Source of the DNA: Verrucomicrobiaceae bacterium
GTDB taxonomy: Bacteria > Verrucomicrobiota > Verrucomicrobiia > Verrucomicrobiales > Verrucomicrobiaceae
Length of the DNA: 64,000 nt
Direction: 5' to 3'
Assembly (NCBI GenBank): GCA_016795485.1
Contig: JAEUHM010000025.1
Coordinates: 210,804 to 274,803 of the forward strand
Part shown: piece after piece, positions 47,474 to 56,982 of the stretch
Layout: each line of letters begins with the position of its first letter
Position numbering within the stretch: the stretch's first letter is position 1
The notes under the pieces: model-generated
What the model was told of the DNA's origin: nothing
Seen by the model: the letters and a program-made list of their open reading frames with translations, nothing else
Databases searched by the model: none
Program-made: the position numbers and the translations under genes

Positions 47474-47519
47474 TGTGACCTCTCCTGGTTCTCCCCTCCG
47501 TGGATTAAATTGGTTTTGT

Positions 47520-47539
47520 CCGCCGAGACAAATCGGCGG
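47520..47539 (-). promoter_or_regulatory. Dyad in the leader of the TPR-exbB-exbD operon
   Basis: A perfect 7-bp inverted repeat, CCGCCGA and TCGGCGG around a 6-base loop, lies 46 bp upstream of the large TPR gene on the strand that would be transcribed. It has no T-run next to it that would make it a terminator, so it may be an operator or a leader hairpin. The rest of the 242-bp gap up to the aat stop is A/T-rich and otherwise unmarked. Confidence 0.3.
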
Positions 47540-47715
47540 CTGATTGACTGAAGGAACTCTTCTGGCTTGGGGTCATTTGAAGAAAAGCGGACGGAGATTA
47601 ACAGGATTGGAAAACTTGTCATTAACAACTTGGGCTTGCTGAGACAAGAAAAAAGCTTCCGATCACGCGATTGCTATTGTCATTATGAAAATATCAATAT
47701 CGCCTTAGCAGACCT

Positions 47716-48294
47716 TCAATCCACGAATCGCGCCTGCTTCCGGATCGCCCTTTGGAGCATTTTTAAATACTGATCGCAGGGAATCTCATGCCCTCCGAAC
47801 ATCGCTAGGTGTTCCGTAGTCCATTGGGTATCGTGCATGACGAATCCCCGGTCCTGCAACCGCCGCTGTAGCATCACCAGCGCCACTTTGGATGCCTGCG
47901 TCTCACGGCTAAACATCGACTCGCCAAAAAACGCAGCCCCGATGGCCACACCATACACGCCGCCAACGAGTCGCCCGGCCCGCCACACTTCCGCAGAATG
48001 CGCATAACCCAACTCGTGCAATCGCTGGTAGCTGTCGAAGATGTCATCCGTGATCCATGTTTGTTCCCGATCCGCACAGCCCTTCATCACGTCCAGAAAG
48101 GCCGTGTTCCAGCGCACTTCGAACGGGTGTGTCTTCAAGTAGCGCTCCAAGCGCCGAGGAACATGGAAGTCTTTAACCGGCAAAATGCCGCGCCACTCGG
48201 GCAAAAACCACCGCAGTTCGCCATTGTCCATTCCCATTGGGAAATAGCCCTGGCAATAAGCGCTGAGGAGCATCTGGGGGTCAAGGATGGCCAC
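47716..48294 (-). CDS. aat: Leucyl/phenylalanyl-tRNA-protein transferase
   Basis: Adds Leu or Phe to proteins with N-terminal Arg or Lys, marking them for ClpS/ClpAP degradation. Motifs: AYCQGYFPMG, the block LPEWRGILPVKDFHVPRRLER, WITDDIFDSYQRLHELGYAHSAEVW and the C-terminal VMHDTQWTTEHLAMFGGHEI. At 192 residues from a GTG it lacks the ~40-residue N-terminal extension of the E. coli enzyme; shorter forms are common. clpP is about 8 kb away on the other strand, not in the same transcript. Confidence 0.93.
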   Translation of the reverse strand: MAILDPQMLLSAYCQGYFPMGMDNGELRWFLPEWRGILPVKDFHVPRRLERYLKTHPFEVRWNTAFLDVMKGCADREQTWITDDIFDSYQRLHELGYAHSAEVWRAGRLVGGVYGVAIGAAFFGESMFSRETQASKVALVMLQRRLQDRGFVMHDTQWTTEHLAMFGGHEIPCDQYLKMLQRAIRKQARFVD

Positions 48295-48365
48295 GAATCA
48301 GGTGATCAGGTAGTTCTGGTGCCCTCAGCATGACAAGTTCCGATGATTTTTCCAGCGGTGGCTAA

Positions 48366-50489
48366 TCAGCGATTAAACAAAAACTGCTGCCCATTGATCA
48401 GGGCGAAAATCACGTCCTCAATCGCAAGCCCATTCGCCCTTGCACGCTCCCAAGTGGCAAACTCGCTGTCGGTTGGCTGGCGGGACAGCACGGTGAGATA
48501 GGCAGCGCGCAGTTGGTCTTTAGGTGTGCCTGCAGCGGCCAGATTGTTCCTGAGTTGCGTGTAAGGCTTCAAGATCGATTCAAAAAGCTCGCTGTTCATC
48601 AAAACGAGAGCCTGTGGCATGGATGCATCGAGATTGGAGTTCTCGATGTAGTCGCGATCACTCTGGCCGAACTCACGCAGGTAGTGCCCGCGCGGTGCTG
48701 GAGATTCTACATCAGCCGCTCTTGGCCAAGCTTTGGCCTGCTCCCGACGAACCTTCAGATAGCTGTCGAGCGCCGTGACGCCACGGCGGCGTGCTTCTTC
48801 GCGAAAAACCTCATCTCTGGCCAACTCGGCGGCTTTTTCTTCACGGATGATGCGTTGATCAATGTCGTAACCCGGCACGTCGATGTAGGCACGTTGCTGC
48901 CCTGCCTTTTTGAGTTCTTCCATGCTCGGTTTGGTCACTGGAATGGGCGGTGGAGCGGATTTTTGAGTTTTCTTTTCGTAAAGGCGGGCCACTGCTGGCA
49001 CCACGACGTTGTCGTGGATGGAAGTGCGCGCGGTAAACTCCAAGGAGCGTATCTCGAGGTTCAGCTTCTCGATCAGTGGTTTATCTTTGGCCTTCTGCGC
49101 GGCGGTGTATTGATCACGCAGGACTTTGGACCGCTCATTGATCGCCTCATAGGCTGCGTTCGCTTTCACTGAGCCGTCGTAAATCTCCTGCGGCGTCATT
49201 AGATCCAGCGCATCGCTCAACTTGCCGCGATAAACCAGCTTTCCAGCCATCTCCGTATCAATGCCATGCCGCACCGGCAGATCGGGTGTCTCTTGAATGA
49301 GCGTAACGAACGAATCGTAAATCTGCTCCGCACTCAATCGCCTCAAAATTGGACCATTGAAGTGACTCACCTCGCCGGGCAGCAGTTCCTTTTGCTGCAC
49401 TTCGCTTTGATAGGCCTTGGTCTGGTAAAGCATCCGCAAAAACGTCTTCAAATCGTAACGCACTGCCTTCATTTGCTGCACCAAGTACTCCATCACCGCT
49501 GGCTGGCTAGGCACGCTTGTGTCCATGATCTCGTCCACCGGCTCGATCAATCCTTGGCCAAACACTCGCTTCCACATGCGGTTCGCAATCACGCCCGTGA
49601 ACCGAGGATTGTCTGGAGAAGTGAGCCAATCCGCGAACGCCTTGACGTCTCCGCCTTTGGCTGGTGCACCGAGCATCGTAGCAGGCTTAATGGGATCAAA
49701 AGGCTTGGCGTCCGTGTAGGCGTAGTCGTGCGGAAGCTGGAGTTTTCTTGAGTCCAATGCGGCTACCTTGCTGTAGCGGACGAAATCACCCAGGTTCTCG
49801 TAAATCCGCCCTAGGTGTTTCGTGTCAGCGGTCTGCTTCGATTTCAAAAGTCCGGTCAGACCCGTGAAGTTCGTCTCTAGCGGATAAGTGAATGCCGCCA
49901 TGCGGTAGAACTGCATCTGTGTCCACTTGTCGAACGGGTGATTGTGACACTGAGCGCACTCAATCCGCGTGCCAAGAAATACACGTGTGGTGTTGGCTAA
50001 GTTATCTAGCGGCATCCCGATGTCCCGCATGTAGTAACCGATCGCCGGATTGTCCCAGACTTTGCCTTGAGCCGTCAGCAGTTCACGAACGAACGTGTCA
50101 TACGGCATGTTCTCGCGGATTCGCCGTTTCACGTGCTCCAGATACGGCTTGGAGGTCATGTCTCCCTGACCGCCGTTGGCCCGCGATTGAACCCGAAGCA
50201 AGTCCGCCCAGAAGTGAAACATGTGTTGGGCAAATCCACCGCTGGCGAGCAGATGATCGATCAACGTGTTTCGGTCCGGCTTTGCCAAAAAGCTCGTGGT
50301 CTCCAGCATCGTCGGCACACGACCCACGATGTCCAAGTAAGCCCGGCGGACGAATGCTTCATCGGTTGCCGGAGCAGGAGCCTGAACACCCGCCCGCTGC
50401 CAATGCTCGCGGAGCAGTTGATCCACCCTCTCATGGGGCTCTGCGGCACTGACTGCCGTTGCGACAAAGAACAACACCGCTGTTTTCAT
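48366..50489 (-). CDS. DUF1549/DUF1553 domain protein
   Basis: A 707-residue exported protein (signal MKTAVLFFVATAVSAAE). The N-terminal DUF1549 domain has RVDQLLREHWQRAG, RRAYLDIVGRVPT and the haem-like motif ECAQCHNHPFDKW, and DUF1553 follows (PRFTGVIANRMWKRVFGQG, LKTFLRMLYQTKAYQS, HFNGPILRRLSAEQIYDS). No separate N-terminal cytochrome c domain is present, as there is in many PVC homologues. It starts by TAATG overlap with the upstream Gfo/Idh gene. The usual DUF1501 partner is not adjacent here. The biochemical role is unknown; exported sugar degradation is suspected for the family. Confidence 0.9.
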   Translation of the reverse strand: MKTAVLFFVATAVSAAEPHERVDQLLREHWQRAGVQAPAPATDEAFVRRAYLDIVGRVPTMLETTSFLAKPDRNTLIDHLLASGGFAQHMFHFWADLLRVQSRANGGQGDMTSKPYLEHVKRRIRENMPYDTFVRELLTAQGKVWDNPAIGYYMRDIGMPLDNLANTTRVFLGTRIECAQCHNHPFDKWTQMQFYRMAAFTYPLETNFTGLTGLLKSKQTADTKHLGRIYENLGDFVRYSKVAALDSRKLQLPHDYAYTDAKPFDPIKPATMLGAPAKGGDVKAFADWLTSPDNPRFTGVIANRMWKRVFGQGLIEPVDEIMDTSVPSQPAVMEYLVQQMKAVRYDLKTFLRMLYQTKAYQSEVQQKELLPGEVSHFNGPILRRLSAEQIYDSFVTLIQETPDLPVRHGIDTEMAGKLVYRGKLSDALDLMTPQEIYDGSVKANAAYEAINERSKVLRDQYTAAQKAKDKPLIEKLNLEIRSLEFTARTSIHDNVVVPAVARLYEKKTQKSAPPPIPVTKPSMEELKKAGQQRAYIDVPGYDIDQRIIREEKAAELARDEVFREEARRRGVTALDSYLKVRREQAKAWPRAADVESPAPRGHYLREFGQSDRDYIENSNLDASMPQALVLMNSELFESILKPYTQLRNNLAAAGTPKDQLRAAYLTVLSRQPTDSEFATWERARANGLAIEDVIFALINGQQFLFNR

Positions 50490-51535
50490 TACTTCATCTC
50501 CCCACATGCCTTCATCACCGTCTCATGCACCGCGATATCGTGTTCTGCGTTCCACGGAAACTTCATTTCGCCGCGGATGCACTTGGCCAAGGTCGTGAAC
50601 TCACCCACGTAGCGATCTTTCGGGACCTTGATCTGAATCGCATGATCTCCCTTGGCATAGCCTTCGTGCGCTGCATTCAGACGCAATACACCTTTCCCGG
50701 ACTCCATGGGCATGATCTCCATGCTGCCCTTCGTTCCTGATACCTGAAACCGCCTTCTTGGCCCACCAAATGGATCGGTGTGATTGACGCGCAAAGTCAC
50801 GGTCGTCTTGGGATACTCGAACACCGCCAATTGGTTGTCTTTTACTCCATCAGCGGCTGAGGGAGTCGAGAAAGAGTGCACAGCGGCAGGTTTACCAACC
50901 AACGTCACTACGGCATCGATCATGTGGCAGCCGAGTTCAAACATTCCGCCGCCTGGAAGCTTACCTATGCTCTCGCGGGTCGATTGGTCTGCGAGTTTGC
51001 CCATCATGGCATCAATCTCGGTGATCTCTCCAAGCCAGCCCTCACGCACCGCTCGGAACAGCAGCTCAAAAGCCGGATTGTGCCTCAGCATGTAGCCCAT
51101 TTGGACGATGACTCCACGCTTCTCTGCCTGGAGTCGCATCTGGCGGAACTCGGCATGGTCCAAGGCTCCGGGTTTGTCCAAGTGGATGTGCTTCCCCGCC
51201 TCAATGACTTTGAGTGCCGTGCTGCATGAGGCCTCCATGGCAGTCTCGACATTCACCACTTCCAGTCCGGGAATAGCGAGCAGCGCCTCCGTACTCATCC
51301 GCGGGATGCCTTCATACGACTTTTCATCGGATGGCTCGCTGTCCGAGATACCCACCACATCATAGAGGTCGGGCAGGGCTCTCACGCTTGTGATCTTGCC
51401 TGCTGCGTGAGCGTGGCGAGTGCCTATCTGGCCAAGGCGAATGCGCTTTGGCTCAGCGCCGGTAAGCGTTTGCAGCGGACCGATAGCTAGACTGGCAGCG
51501 AGCATCGTCCGGCGATTGAATCTGGAAGACTTCAT
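50489..51535 (-). CDS. Exported Gfo/Idh/MocA-family oxidoreductase
   Basis: A 348-residue NAD(P)-dependent oxidoreductase with a twin-arginine-like leader (FNRRTMLAASLAIGPLQ) followed by a Rossmann fold with an altered nucleotide loop, GQIGTRHAHAAGKI, rather than GxGxxG. The conserved EKP-type motif appears as HLDKPGAL. A C-terminal beta-sheet domain closes the protein (IDAMMGKLADQ; GGGMFELGCHMIDAVVTLVG). Exported Gfo/Idh enzymes with internally bound NAD oxidise sugars to 3-keto forms in PVC bacteria; this is inferred. The ATG at 51535 is used; the open frame reaches 51706. It precedes the DUF1549/1553 gene. Confidence 0.88.
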   Translation of the reverse strand: MKSSRFNRRTMLAASLAIGPLQTLTGAEPKRIRLGQIGTRHAHAAGKITSVRALPDLYDVVGISDSEPSDEKSYEGIPRMSTEALLAIPGLEVVNVETAMEASCSTALKVIEAGKHIHLDKPGALDHAEFRQMRLQAEKRGVIVQMGYMLRHNPAFELLFRAVREGWLGEITEIDAMMGKLADQSTRESIGKLPGGGMFELGCHMIDAVVTLVGKPAAVHSFSTPSAADGVKDNQLAVFEYPKTTVTLRVNHTDPFGGPRRRFQVSGTKGSMEIMPMESGKGVLRLNAAHEGYAKGDHAIQIKVPKDRYVGEFTTLAKCIRGEMKFPWNAEHDIAVHETVMKACGEMK

Positions 51536-51628
51536 GTTGGAGGTGAGGTGCACAAGTAACGATGGGCGCGACATTTTCCTTCTGAGAGGTAGCGCTGGAC
51601 GCGGGCGGCATCCTTGGGAGTATCCGCC

Positions 51629-52648
51629 GTGCCGGAAACGCCCGCAGAACCCACTCCAACTGAAATCAAGACTCCCGCGCGAGTCTCGTGGTGGATGTGG
51701 CCGCAAATCTTAGCGCTGGATGCGCCTCTTGTAGCTCTGGTTTGGCAGGAAGTGATGGCGCGAGCGCACAACGTGCGGCTCAGCTGGGAGTTCCGGCTAG
51801 CCTTGTTTCTCTCCACCTGGATCATCTACTTGCTGGACCGGACACTGGACGGCATTCGGGGCGAGACGCAGCAAACGGCACGTCATGCCTTCTGCATTCA
51901 GCATCGTAAGCTCATTCTCGGGCTGTTGCTTCCAGCCTTAGGATGGCTGTTGCTGTGGACGGTGTTGTTCCATCTGCCAGCGGGCGCGCTCTGGCAGGGC
52001 ATGGCTCTTGGCACGCTAGCACTGACTTATCTTGCCATCTTTGCTGCTCCGGGCCGCACCATGGCACAAGCGCTCATGCTCAGCATCGCTGCCGTGGCCG
52101 CCATGGGCTTCATCAGCCAGCTTCCTGTGGTTGCTGAGGTCAAACTCACCTCTTCGGTTCTACTCACGGCGCTTCTTGGTAGTGCCGTGCTGCGGAGAGT
52201 GTCCCATACTGCCGACACATTGGTGCCAAAGCAGTTCCTCGGTGCCCTCATCTTCTCCCAAGCCTGTGTCCTAGCCTCCCACTTCTGGGATTTAGGAGCT
52301 CATCTCCTCATCTGCCGCGAGGCCCTTTTGCTGTTTGGACTCCTGGCCCTCAATCTCGTCTCCATCTCCGCCTTTGAGAAGAATGCCGCAGGCACCGATG
52401 GCCAAAGCGAGCCTTCGGCACGCATGGTGGAGTTCCGCCTTCCTCTTGCCCTTGGTCTCTTGGGCTATTTGCTCGCTGGTTTGTCAGATGGGCCACTTCC
52501 TGCCCTTGATACGCTCGTCATCACCTGCGTGGCAGCCTTGTTGTTCGTTTATCAGCTATGCAAATCGCGCGCCTCGGCGGAGACACACCACCTTTGTGCT
52601 GACCTCTGCCTTATTCTGCCGCCTACAGTCTGGTTTTTGATCCGATGA
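51629..52648 (+). CDS. UbiA-like polytopic membrane protein
   Basis: A 339-residue membrane protein with about eight helices. Between the first helices it has WIIYLLDRTLDGIRGETQ, where DRTLD resembles the first Asp-rich motif of UbiA prenyltransferases. The second motif is not obvious (RRVSHTADTL). The GTG at 51629 is chosen because a GGGAG ribosome site lies about 9 bases upstream; the frame is open 15 bp further. It stands alone, diverging from the Gfo/Idh gene and meeting the beta-helix gene. A prenyl transfer role is a guess. Confidence 0.7.
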   Translation: MPETPAEPTPTEIKTPARVSWWMWPQILALDAPLVALVWQEVMARAHNVRLSWEFRLALFLSTWIIYLLDRTLDGIRGETQQTARHAFCIQHRKLILGLLLPALGWLLLWTVLFHLPAGALWQGMALGTLALTYLAIFAAPGRTMAQALMLSIAAVAAMGFISQLPVVAEVKLTSSVLLTALLGSAVLRRVSHTADTLVPKQFLGALIFSQACVLASHFWDLGAHLLICREALLLFGLLALNLVSISAFEKNAAGTDGQSEPSARMVEFRLPLALGLLGYLLAGLSDGPLPALDTLVITCVAALLFVYQLCKSRASAETHHLCADLCLILPPTVWFLIR

Positions 52649-52655
52649 CCGCGCC

Positions 52656-55600
52656 TTAGTTGCGCGAGGAGAAACCACCTTCGACTTCAAAGTCATACTC
52701 CGGGATGGGAGGCAGGAAGGTCAATGACCGAGCCGTCGTTGGGTTGAGGCGCAACCATGACACGGTGCCGTTGAGCTGATTCCCAAACGGAGGCCAAGTT
52801 CCCATGGGTGTATTGAGTGAAAGCCAGCCTAGCGCGCTGCTGGAGACCGCTGGGACCTCATAGAAGAACGGAATCTGTCCAAAGAAGCTTGTGATGGATG
52901 ACGCCGAAAATGCTGATCCATCAGGAAGCACGCCAGTGACTTGCACCGAGCCCGATGGCAGCACGTTCAACCTCGCCGTGCCATCGCCCTGCGGATAATC
53001 TGGATTGCCCAAGGTGCCTGCAGGTTGCCGCAAGATTACGTTATACACAGCTGCTAGCGGTTTAGCGGCCAAACGATAGCTCTTCCAATCCGAGCGCACG
53101 GCTTCCACATCCACTTCCGCCGAGTTGTTGGTGTCCGCAGAGCGTAGTTTTGCCGTCAATCGGCCAGTTTGATTCGAAATAGAGCCCGCAAGCACCAATC
53201 CTTTGAGTGGAGCCGCTCCGCCAAGCAGCAGATCGAACGTGGTGTCCGCACCCGCCGTGCCCTTCACCCGGGAGTTGATCGTACCGGTCTTCCCTCCTGA
53301 GCGCACGGTGCCAGTGGCGGCTCCTGTGGCAGAAATGTTCAGTTTGAGGTAACCGCCCTGACGATTCTGCTCAAAGGATGAAGTCCTTTCCACCAATCCT
53401 TCAAACGACCCAAGACTCGGACCTGGCAGAGCCTGCACGGGCACCTGTGCCAGGAACGGAGCACTCGTCCCAGCTTCGTTTTTGGCGGTGATCCTGAGTG
53501 AATAGATGCCCGGAAGCGATGCAATGCCAGTGATGACTCCCGTGGTGGTGTTTAACTTCACACCTGATGGCAGTCCGGTGGCACTGAACGATGTCGGGCT
53601 GTTCAGCGCCTGGATTTGATCGTTGATGACACCACTCACGATCCACGGACTGTTCTGCACGAGCGCCTGGACCACTGGCTTCAACCTAACAGCCACGCGC
53701 ATGATGCCGCCAGTACGCGCGGTCACTCCTGGAAGCGTGTAAACGCACTGGTAATCACCAGCATCACCCGCGACCACGGTTTGGATCTTCAACTGGCTGC
53801 TCGTAGCTCCGGATATGCGTCCACCATCGTCCAGAGCTTGAGGCCCCTTCTGCCACCGGAAGCCTAACGCACCGCTTGGGGCAGTGACGTCCGCATTCAG
53901 CGCAAGCAATGAGCTTTCATTGGCCGTGCTGTTCACCGTGGCTGGATTGAATACCGCCAAGACCGCTGCTGCGGATGTCACAGCGCTACCTTCTGCATTC
54001 GCGATCTTCACCGTGTAGCTGCCGCCATGTGTTAGCGCTAAGGTTGGGATAACATAACTGGCTGTTGTCGCACCGGCGATGTTCTTTCCATTCAACCTCC
54101 ACTGAAAGCTATGTGGCTCACCGCCAGTGGCTGCTACCGTGAAAGTCACGCTCTCACCCACTGCGGCTAGTTGGTTGTCTGGCGGGTCCGTGATGCTGGG
54201 TAGTGGCAGCGGCAGCGTGGTGAACGTGCGGTTGGTGCCTGACACCCGCCCACCACTGTCAGAAGCCACCGCTTTGAAGTAATACTTCTTCTTGGCCAGC
54301 AAATTGGTGATGGTCGCATTGAATGTCACCGGTGTGGTTCCTGCGGGGAAGTTCTGTGAGGGTGTCCTCTGGCCGAGCGCGGCAGAAGCGCCGTATTCAA
54401 ACCAAACTTCGGTATCCAAACGAGGTATCACACTGCCAGATAGCGTGGCCGTGGAGTGGGAGATGCCGCTGGCTGCCAAGGTCGTGATGTCCGAGCCTCC
54501 CGCAGGAGGCGCTCCATACTCCGCCATGCCTATGTCCACTTGTGCGCCGAACACGCGCACCCGGTTGAAGTAGTCCACCTCGCCCGTAGCCGCCGCGAAT
54601 GATGGATCGCCGGCATTCACCGCCGCGGAGGTCGCCAGGAGGCTAAAGTCCAGTGCCGTCACATTGGAAAATCCAACGCTGGTGACGAAGAACGAGTGCC
54701 CATCCTGACCCGATGCAGTCTTCCAGTTGGCAAAGCCGTTCTGATTCACATTTCGCCATGAGAACAGCGCGTTCCCGGCAGTGCTGCCGGAGTAGAGATT
54801 CCAGTCGATCTCATTGGTGATGAAGGTGCTCGTGGTATTCTCTTGCAGAATGAATAACGGCACCGCGCTCTGACTGACGATGATGTTGTGGCGGATCTTC
54901 GTGGTGGAGATGTTGTGCTGAAGGGAGATCTGCGCTCCGCCATAGGCCGCCGTGTCATTTTGATACAGCGTGTTGTGTGTGAAGCTGCACCCGGTAGCGC
55001 CGCCGACATTGCGTGAGTAACCGCCAATGAAAATGCCGCCCACGTGATTTCGCCTCACGAGGTTGTTTCTCACGATCACTCCCGTGGCAAAACGTCCACC
55101 GTGCTCACTCCCCACTTCGATACCGAAGTTGCTGCTGTAGACGTGGTTGCGCTCAATGATGATCGACGCACCGCCATCGACGTAGATGCCAGCAGCAGAG
55201 CGCGTGTCGTTGTCTCCACCGGCTATGAAGTCGCCGCCGTAAGCTGGGTTATATTGGGTGTCGATGTTGTAGACGATGTTCTCCGCACAGAGGCCATTGC
55301 GGGCGTAGTCCAGGGACTCGTTATTGTTGGTTCCTTCAAATCCGATGAAGTCGATGCCGATGTTGTTGCAGTCGTGCACCACGTTGCGGATGACCTTGAA
55401 GTCCGTGACGTTGCCGTTGAGCACCAGCGCCTCGCTCGCGCCTAGCCGCAGGTCGTGGATTTTGTTGCCAGTGATTTCTATTCCACTGATGGCCGTGGCA
55501 TTGTTTCCCGCCACGAGAATGCCATGCGCATTCGCGTCAAAGGAGTTCAGCACGGCGTAATTGTGCCAAATGTGGTGGACGTTGTTATCCAGCAACTTCA

Positions 55601-56045
55601 CTCCGACAGACGCACCGCTCACGTAGATGCCCATGGGCACTTTAGCCGCATTCGAGGTCTCGTAGTTTCTCAGTTCCAGGCCCTGGATCGTGACGTAGCT
55701 GCTGTTGTTGATCCTGACCAATGCAGACCCTCCGTTTGGTGGCACGACTCCGGTCTGGTCCAGCACGGCTTGTTCACCGTTGTAACTCTTGAGCGTGATG
55801 CGGGCATTGCTCGTGCCGGAACGGTTGTTAAAGGTCACGCGCTCGCTGTAGACACCTCCCCGCACATGAATCGTATCGCCCGCACGCGCTGCCGTGACGG
55901 CACGCTGCACATTCCGCCAGGGCGCGGCCAGTGAGCCAGCGGCGGTATCACTACCAGTCGTACTGACATAGTAGTCCGCTGCTGATGCAATAGACAACGC
56001 TCCCAGCAACCAACCGGCCGCCAGGACGCTAAGGGTCTTGGGCAT
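52656..56045 (-). CDS. Large secreted right-handed beta-helix protein with Ig-like domains
   Basis: An 1129-residue secreted protein. After the signal peptide (TLSVLAAGWLLGALSIASAA) a DUF1565-type start (YYVSTTGSDTAAGSLAAPWRNVQRAVTAARAGDTI) leads into a parallel beta-helix to about residue 490 with many NxxH/NxIH and Asn-ladder turns. Then come fibronectin-like and Ig-like modules (SHSTATLSGSVIPRLDTEVWFEYG; FTVAATGGEPHSFQWRLNG; FRWQKGPQAL), a putative-Ig segment (ATGLPSGVKLNTTTGVITG) and a beta-rich C-terminal ~230 residues ending EYDFEVEGGFSSRN. The start is an ATG at 56045. Beta-helix domains often bind or cut polysaccharides; no lyase catalytic set was identified. Confidence 0.88.
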   Translation of the reverse strand: MPKTLSVLAAGWLLGALSIASAADYYVSTTGSDTAAGSLAAPWRNVQRAVTAARAGDTIHVRGGVYSERVTFNNRSGTSNARITLKSYNGEQAVLDQTGVVPPNGGSALVRINNSSYVTIQGLELRNYETSNAAKVPMGIYVSGASVGVKLLDNNVHHIWHNYAVLNSFDANAHGILVAGNNATAISGIEITGNKIHDLRLGASEALVLNGNVTDFKVIRNVVHDCNNIGIDFIGFEGTNNNESLDYARNGLCAENIVYNIDTQYNPAYGGDFIAGGDNDTRSAAGIYVDGGASIIIERNHVYSSNFGIEVGSEHGGRFATGVIVRNNLVRRNHVGGIFIGGYSRNVGGATGCSFTHNTLYQNDTAAYGGAQISLQHNISTTKIRHNIIVSQSAVPLFILQENTTSTFITNEIDWNLYSGSTAGNALFSWRNVNQNGFANWKTASGQDGHSFFVTSVGFSNVTALDFSLLATSAAVNAGDPSFAAATGEVDYFNRVRVFGAQVDIGMAEYGAPPAGGSDITTLAASGISHSTATLSGSVIPRLDTEVWFEYGASAALGQRTPSQNFPAGTTPVTFNATITNLLAKKKYYFKAVASDSGGRVSGTNRTFTTLPLPLPSITDPPDNQLAAVGESVTFTVAATGGEPHSFQWRLNGKNIAGATTASYVIPTLALTHGGSYTVKIANAEGSAVTSAAAVLAVFNPATVNSTANESSLLALNADVTAPSGALGFRWQKGPQALDDGGRISGATSSQLKIQTVVAGDAGDYQCVYTLPGVTARTGGIMRVAVRLKPVVQALVQNSPWIVSGVINDQIQALNSPTSFSATGLPSGVKLNTTTGVITGIASLPGIYSLRITAKNEAGTSAPFLAQVPVQALPGPSLGSFEGLVERTSSFEQNRQGGYLKLNISATGAATGTVRSGGKTGTINSRVKGTAGADTTFDLLLGGAAPLKGLVLAGSISNQTGRLTAKLRSADTNNSAEVDVEAVRSDWKSYRLAAKPLAAVYNVILRQPAGTLGNPDYPQGDGTARLNVLPSGSVQVTGVLPDGSAFSASSITSFFGQIPFFYEVPAVSSSALGWLSLNTPMGTWPPFGNQLNGTVSWLRLNPTTARSLTFLPPIPEYDFEVEGGFSSRN

Positions 56046-56238
56046 CAATAATCTCACGTCGGAAGGGAATAGCGGAGTTTTATCCTGGTTTGATGACGCT
56101 TCCAGGACGAAAACGATGCTTCGCTTTCTCTAAAAGGTGAGCATCTCGAATAAAAGCAGCGCCAAATCTCCTTCTGGCGTATTCCCCTTCTCCGACACCC
56201 CTGATTGACAACTGTCCTTTGCCCCCCTTCATTTCCTT

Positions 56239-56886
56239 ATGTCCATGAACGATAGCCCCCTGATCCATACGCCCACCAACTACGTCGTCCCCACCGTCAT
56301 CGAGTCTGACGGTCGCGTGGAGCGCGCCTACGACATCTACTCCCGGCTGCTGAAGGACCGCATCATCTTCCTTGGCACGCCCATTGACGATCAAGTGGCC
56401 AACATCATCATCGCCCAGTTGCTCTTCCTTCAGATGCAGGATCCCAAGAAGGACATCAATATCTACATCAACTCCCCTGGCGGCTCCGTCACCGCAGGTC
56501 TGGCCATCTACGACACCATGCAGTTCCTCACTTGCGATGTCTGCACCTACTCCATCGGCCTTGTGGCTAGCATGGGCGCTGTCCTACTCGCCGCTGGCAC
56601 CAAAGGTAAGCGCTACGCTCTGCCTAACTCCGACATCATGATCCACCAAGTCTCCGGCGGTGCTCGTGGTACTGCCTCCGACGTGGAGCGCACCGTGGAG
56701 TACATGTTTGGTCTGAAGAAGCGCCTCAACCGCATCCTCGCCCACCACACCGGCAAAACTGAAGAGCAAATCGCCAAGGACGCAGACCGCGACAATTACA
56801 TGTCCGCTGCTCAAGCCGCCGAATACGGCCTCGTCGACAAGGTGCTTGAGAACAAAAAGCAGCTCCCTGACGCCAAGGAAGCCTAA
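56239..56886 (+). CDS. clpP: ATP-dependent Clp protease proteolytic subunit
   Basis: Serine protease that forms the double heptamer of Clp proteases. Ser111 in [14 protein letters not shown] and His136 in [10 protein letters not shown] belong to the catalytic triad, and the Asp in [19 protein letters not shown] completes it. The N-terminal [20 protein letters not shown] is standard. At 215 residues it is slightly long. A strong terminator follows after about 20 bp, so the gene ends its own transcript. No clpX or tig is adjacent, unlike in many genomes; recQ follows after the terminator. Confidence 0.97.
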   Translation: MSMNDSPLIHTPTNYVVPTVIESDGRVERAYDIYSRLLKDRIIFLGTPIDDQVANIIIAQLLFLQMQDPKKDINIYINSPGGSVTAGLAIYDTMQFLTCDVCTYSIGLVASMGAVLLAAGTKGKRYALPNSDIMIHQVSGGARGTASDVERTVEYMFGLKKRLNRILAHHTGKTEEQIAKDADRDNYMSAAQAAEYGLVDKVLENKKQLPDAKEA

Positions 56887-56907
56887 TCTCGCCTGCTCGA
56901 TCACTCA

Positions 56908-56940
56908 GGGCTGACGCACTCGCGGCGTCAGCCCTTTTTC
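56908..56940 (+). terminator. Rho-independent terminator after clpP
   Basis: A perfect 10-bp stem (GGGCTGACGC and GCGTCAGCCC, 56908-56917 and 56925-56934) with a 7-base loop is followed by five T residues. It lies 22 bp after the clpP stop and 43 bp before the recQ start, so it should end the clpP message and separate it from recQ. Confidence 0.9.
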
Positions 56941-56982
56941 GTTTCTGCACTCTGCCTTGAGTCCTTGCGCGTGCTGGACACA

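Noticed and set aside
47567..47773. A 68-codon plus-strand frame between the TPR operon and aat
   Set aside because: It overlaps the 3' end of aat on the other strand, has a composition unlike its neighbours and shows no motif or ribosome site.
56200..56238. A clpP promoter with a TTGACA -35 element
   Set aside because: A TTGACA is present but no convincing -10 lies at the expected spacing.
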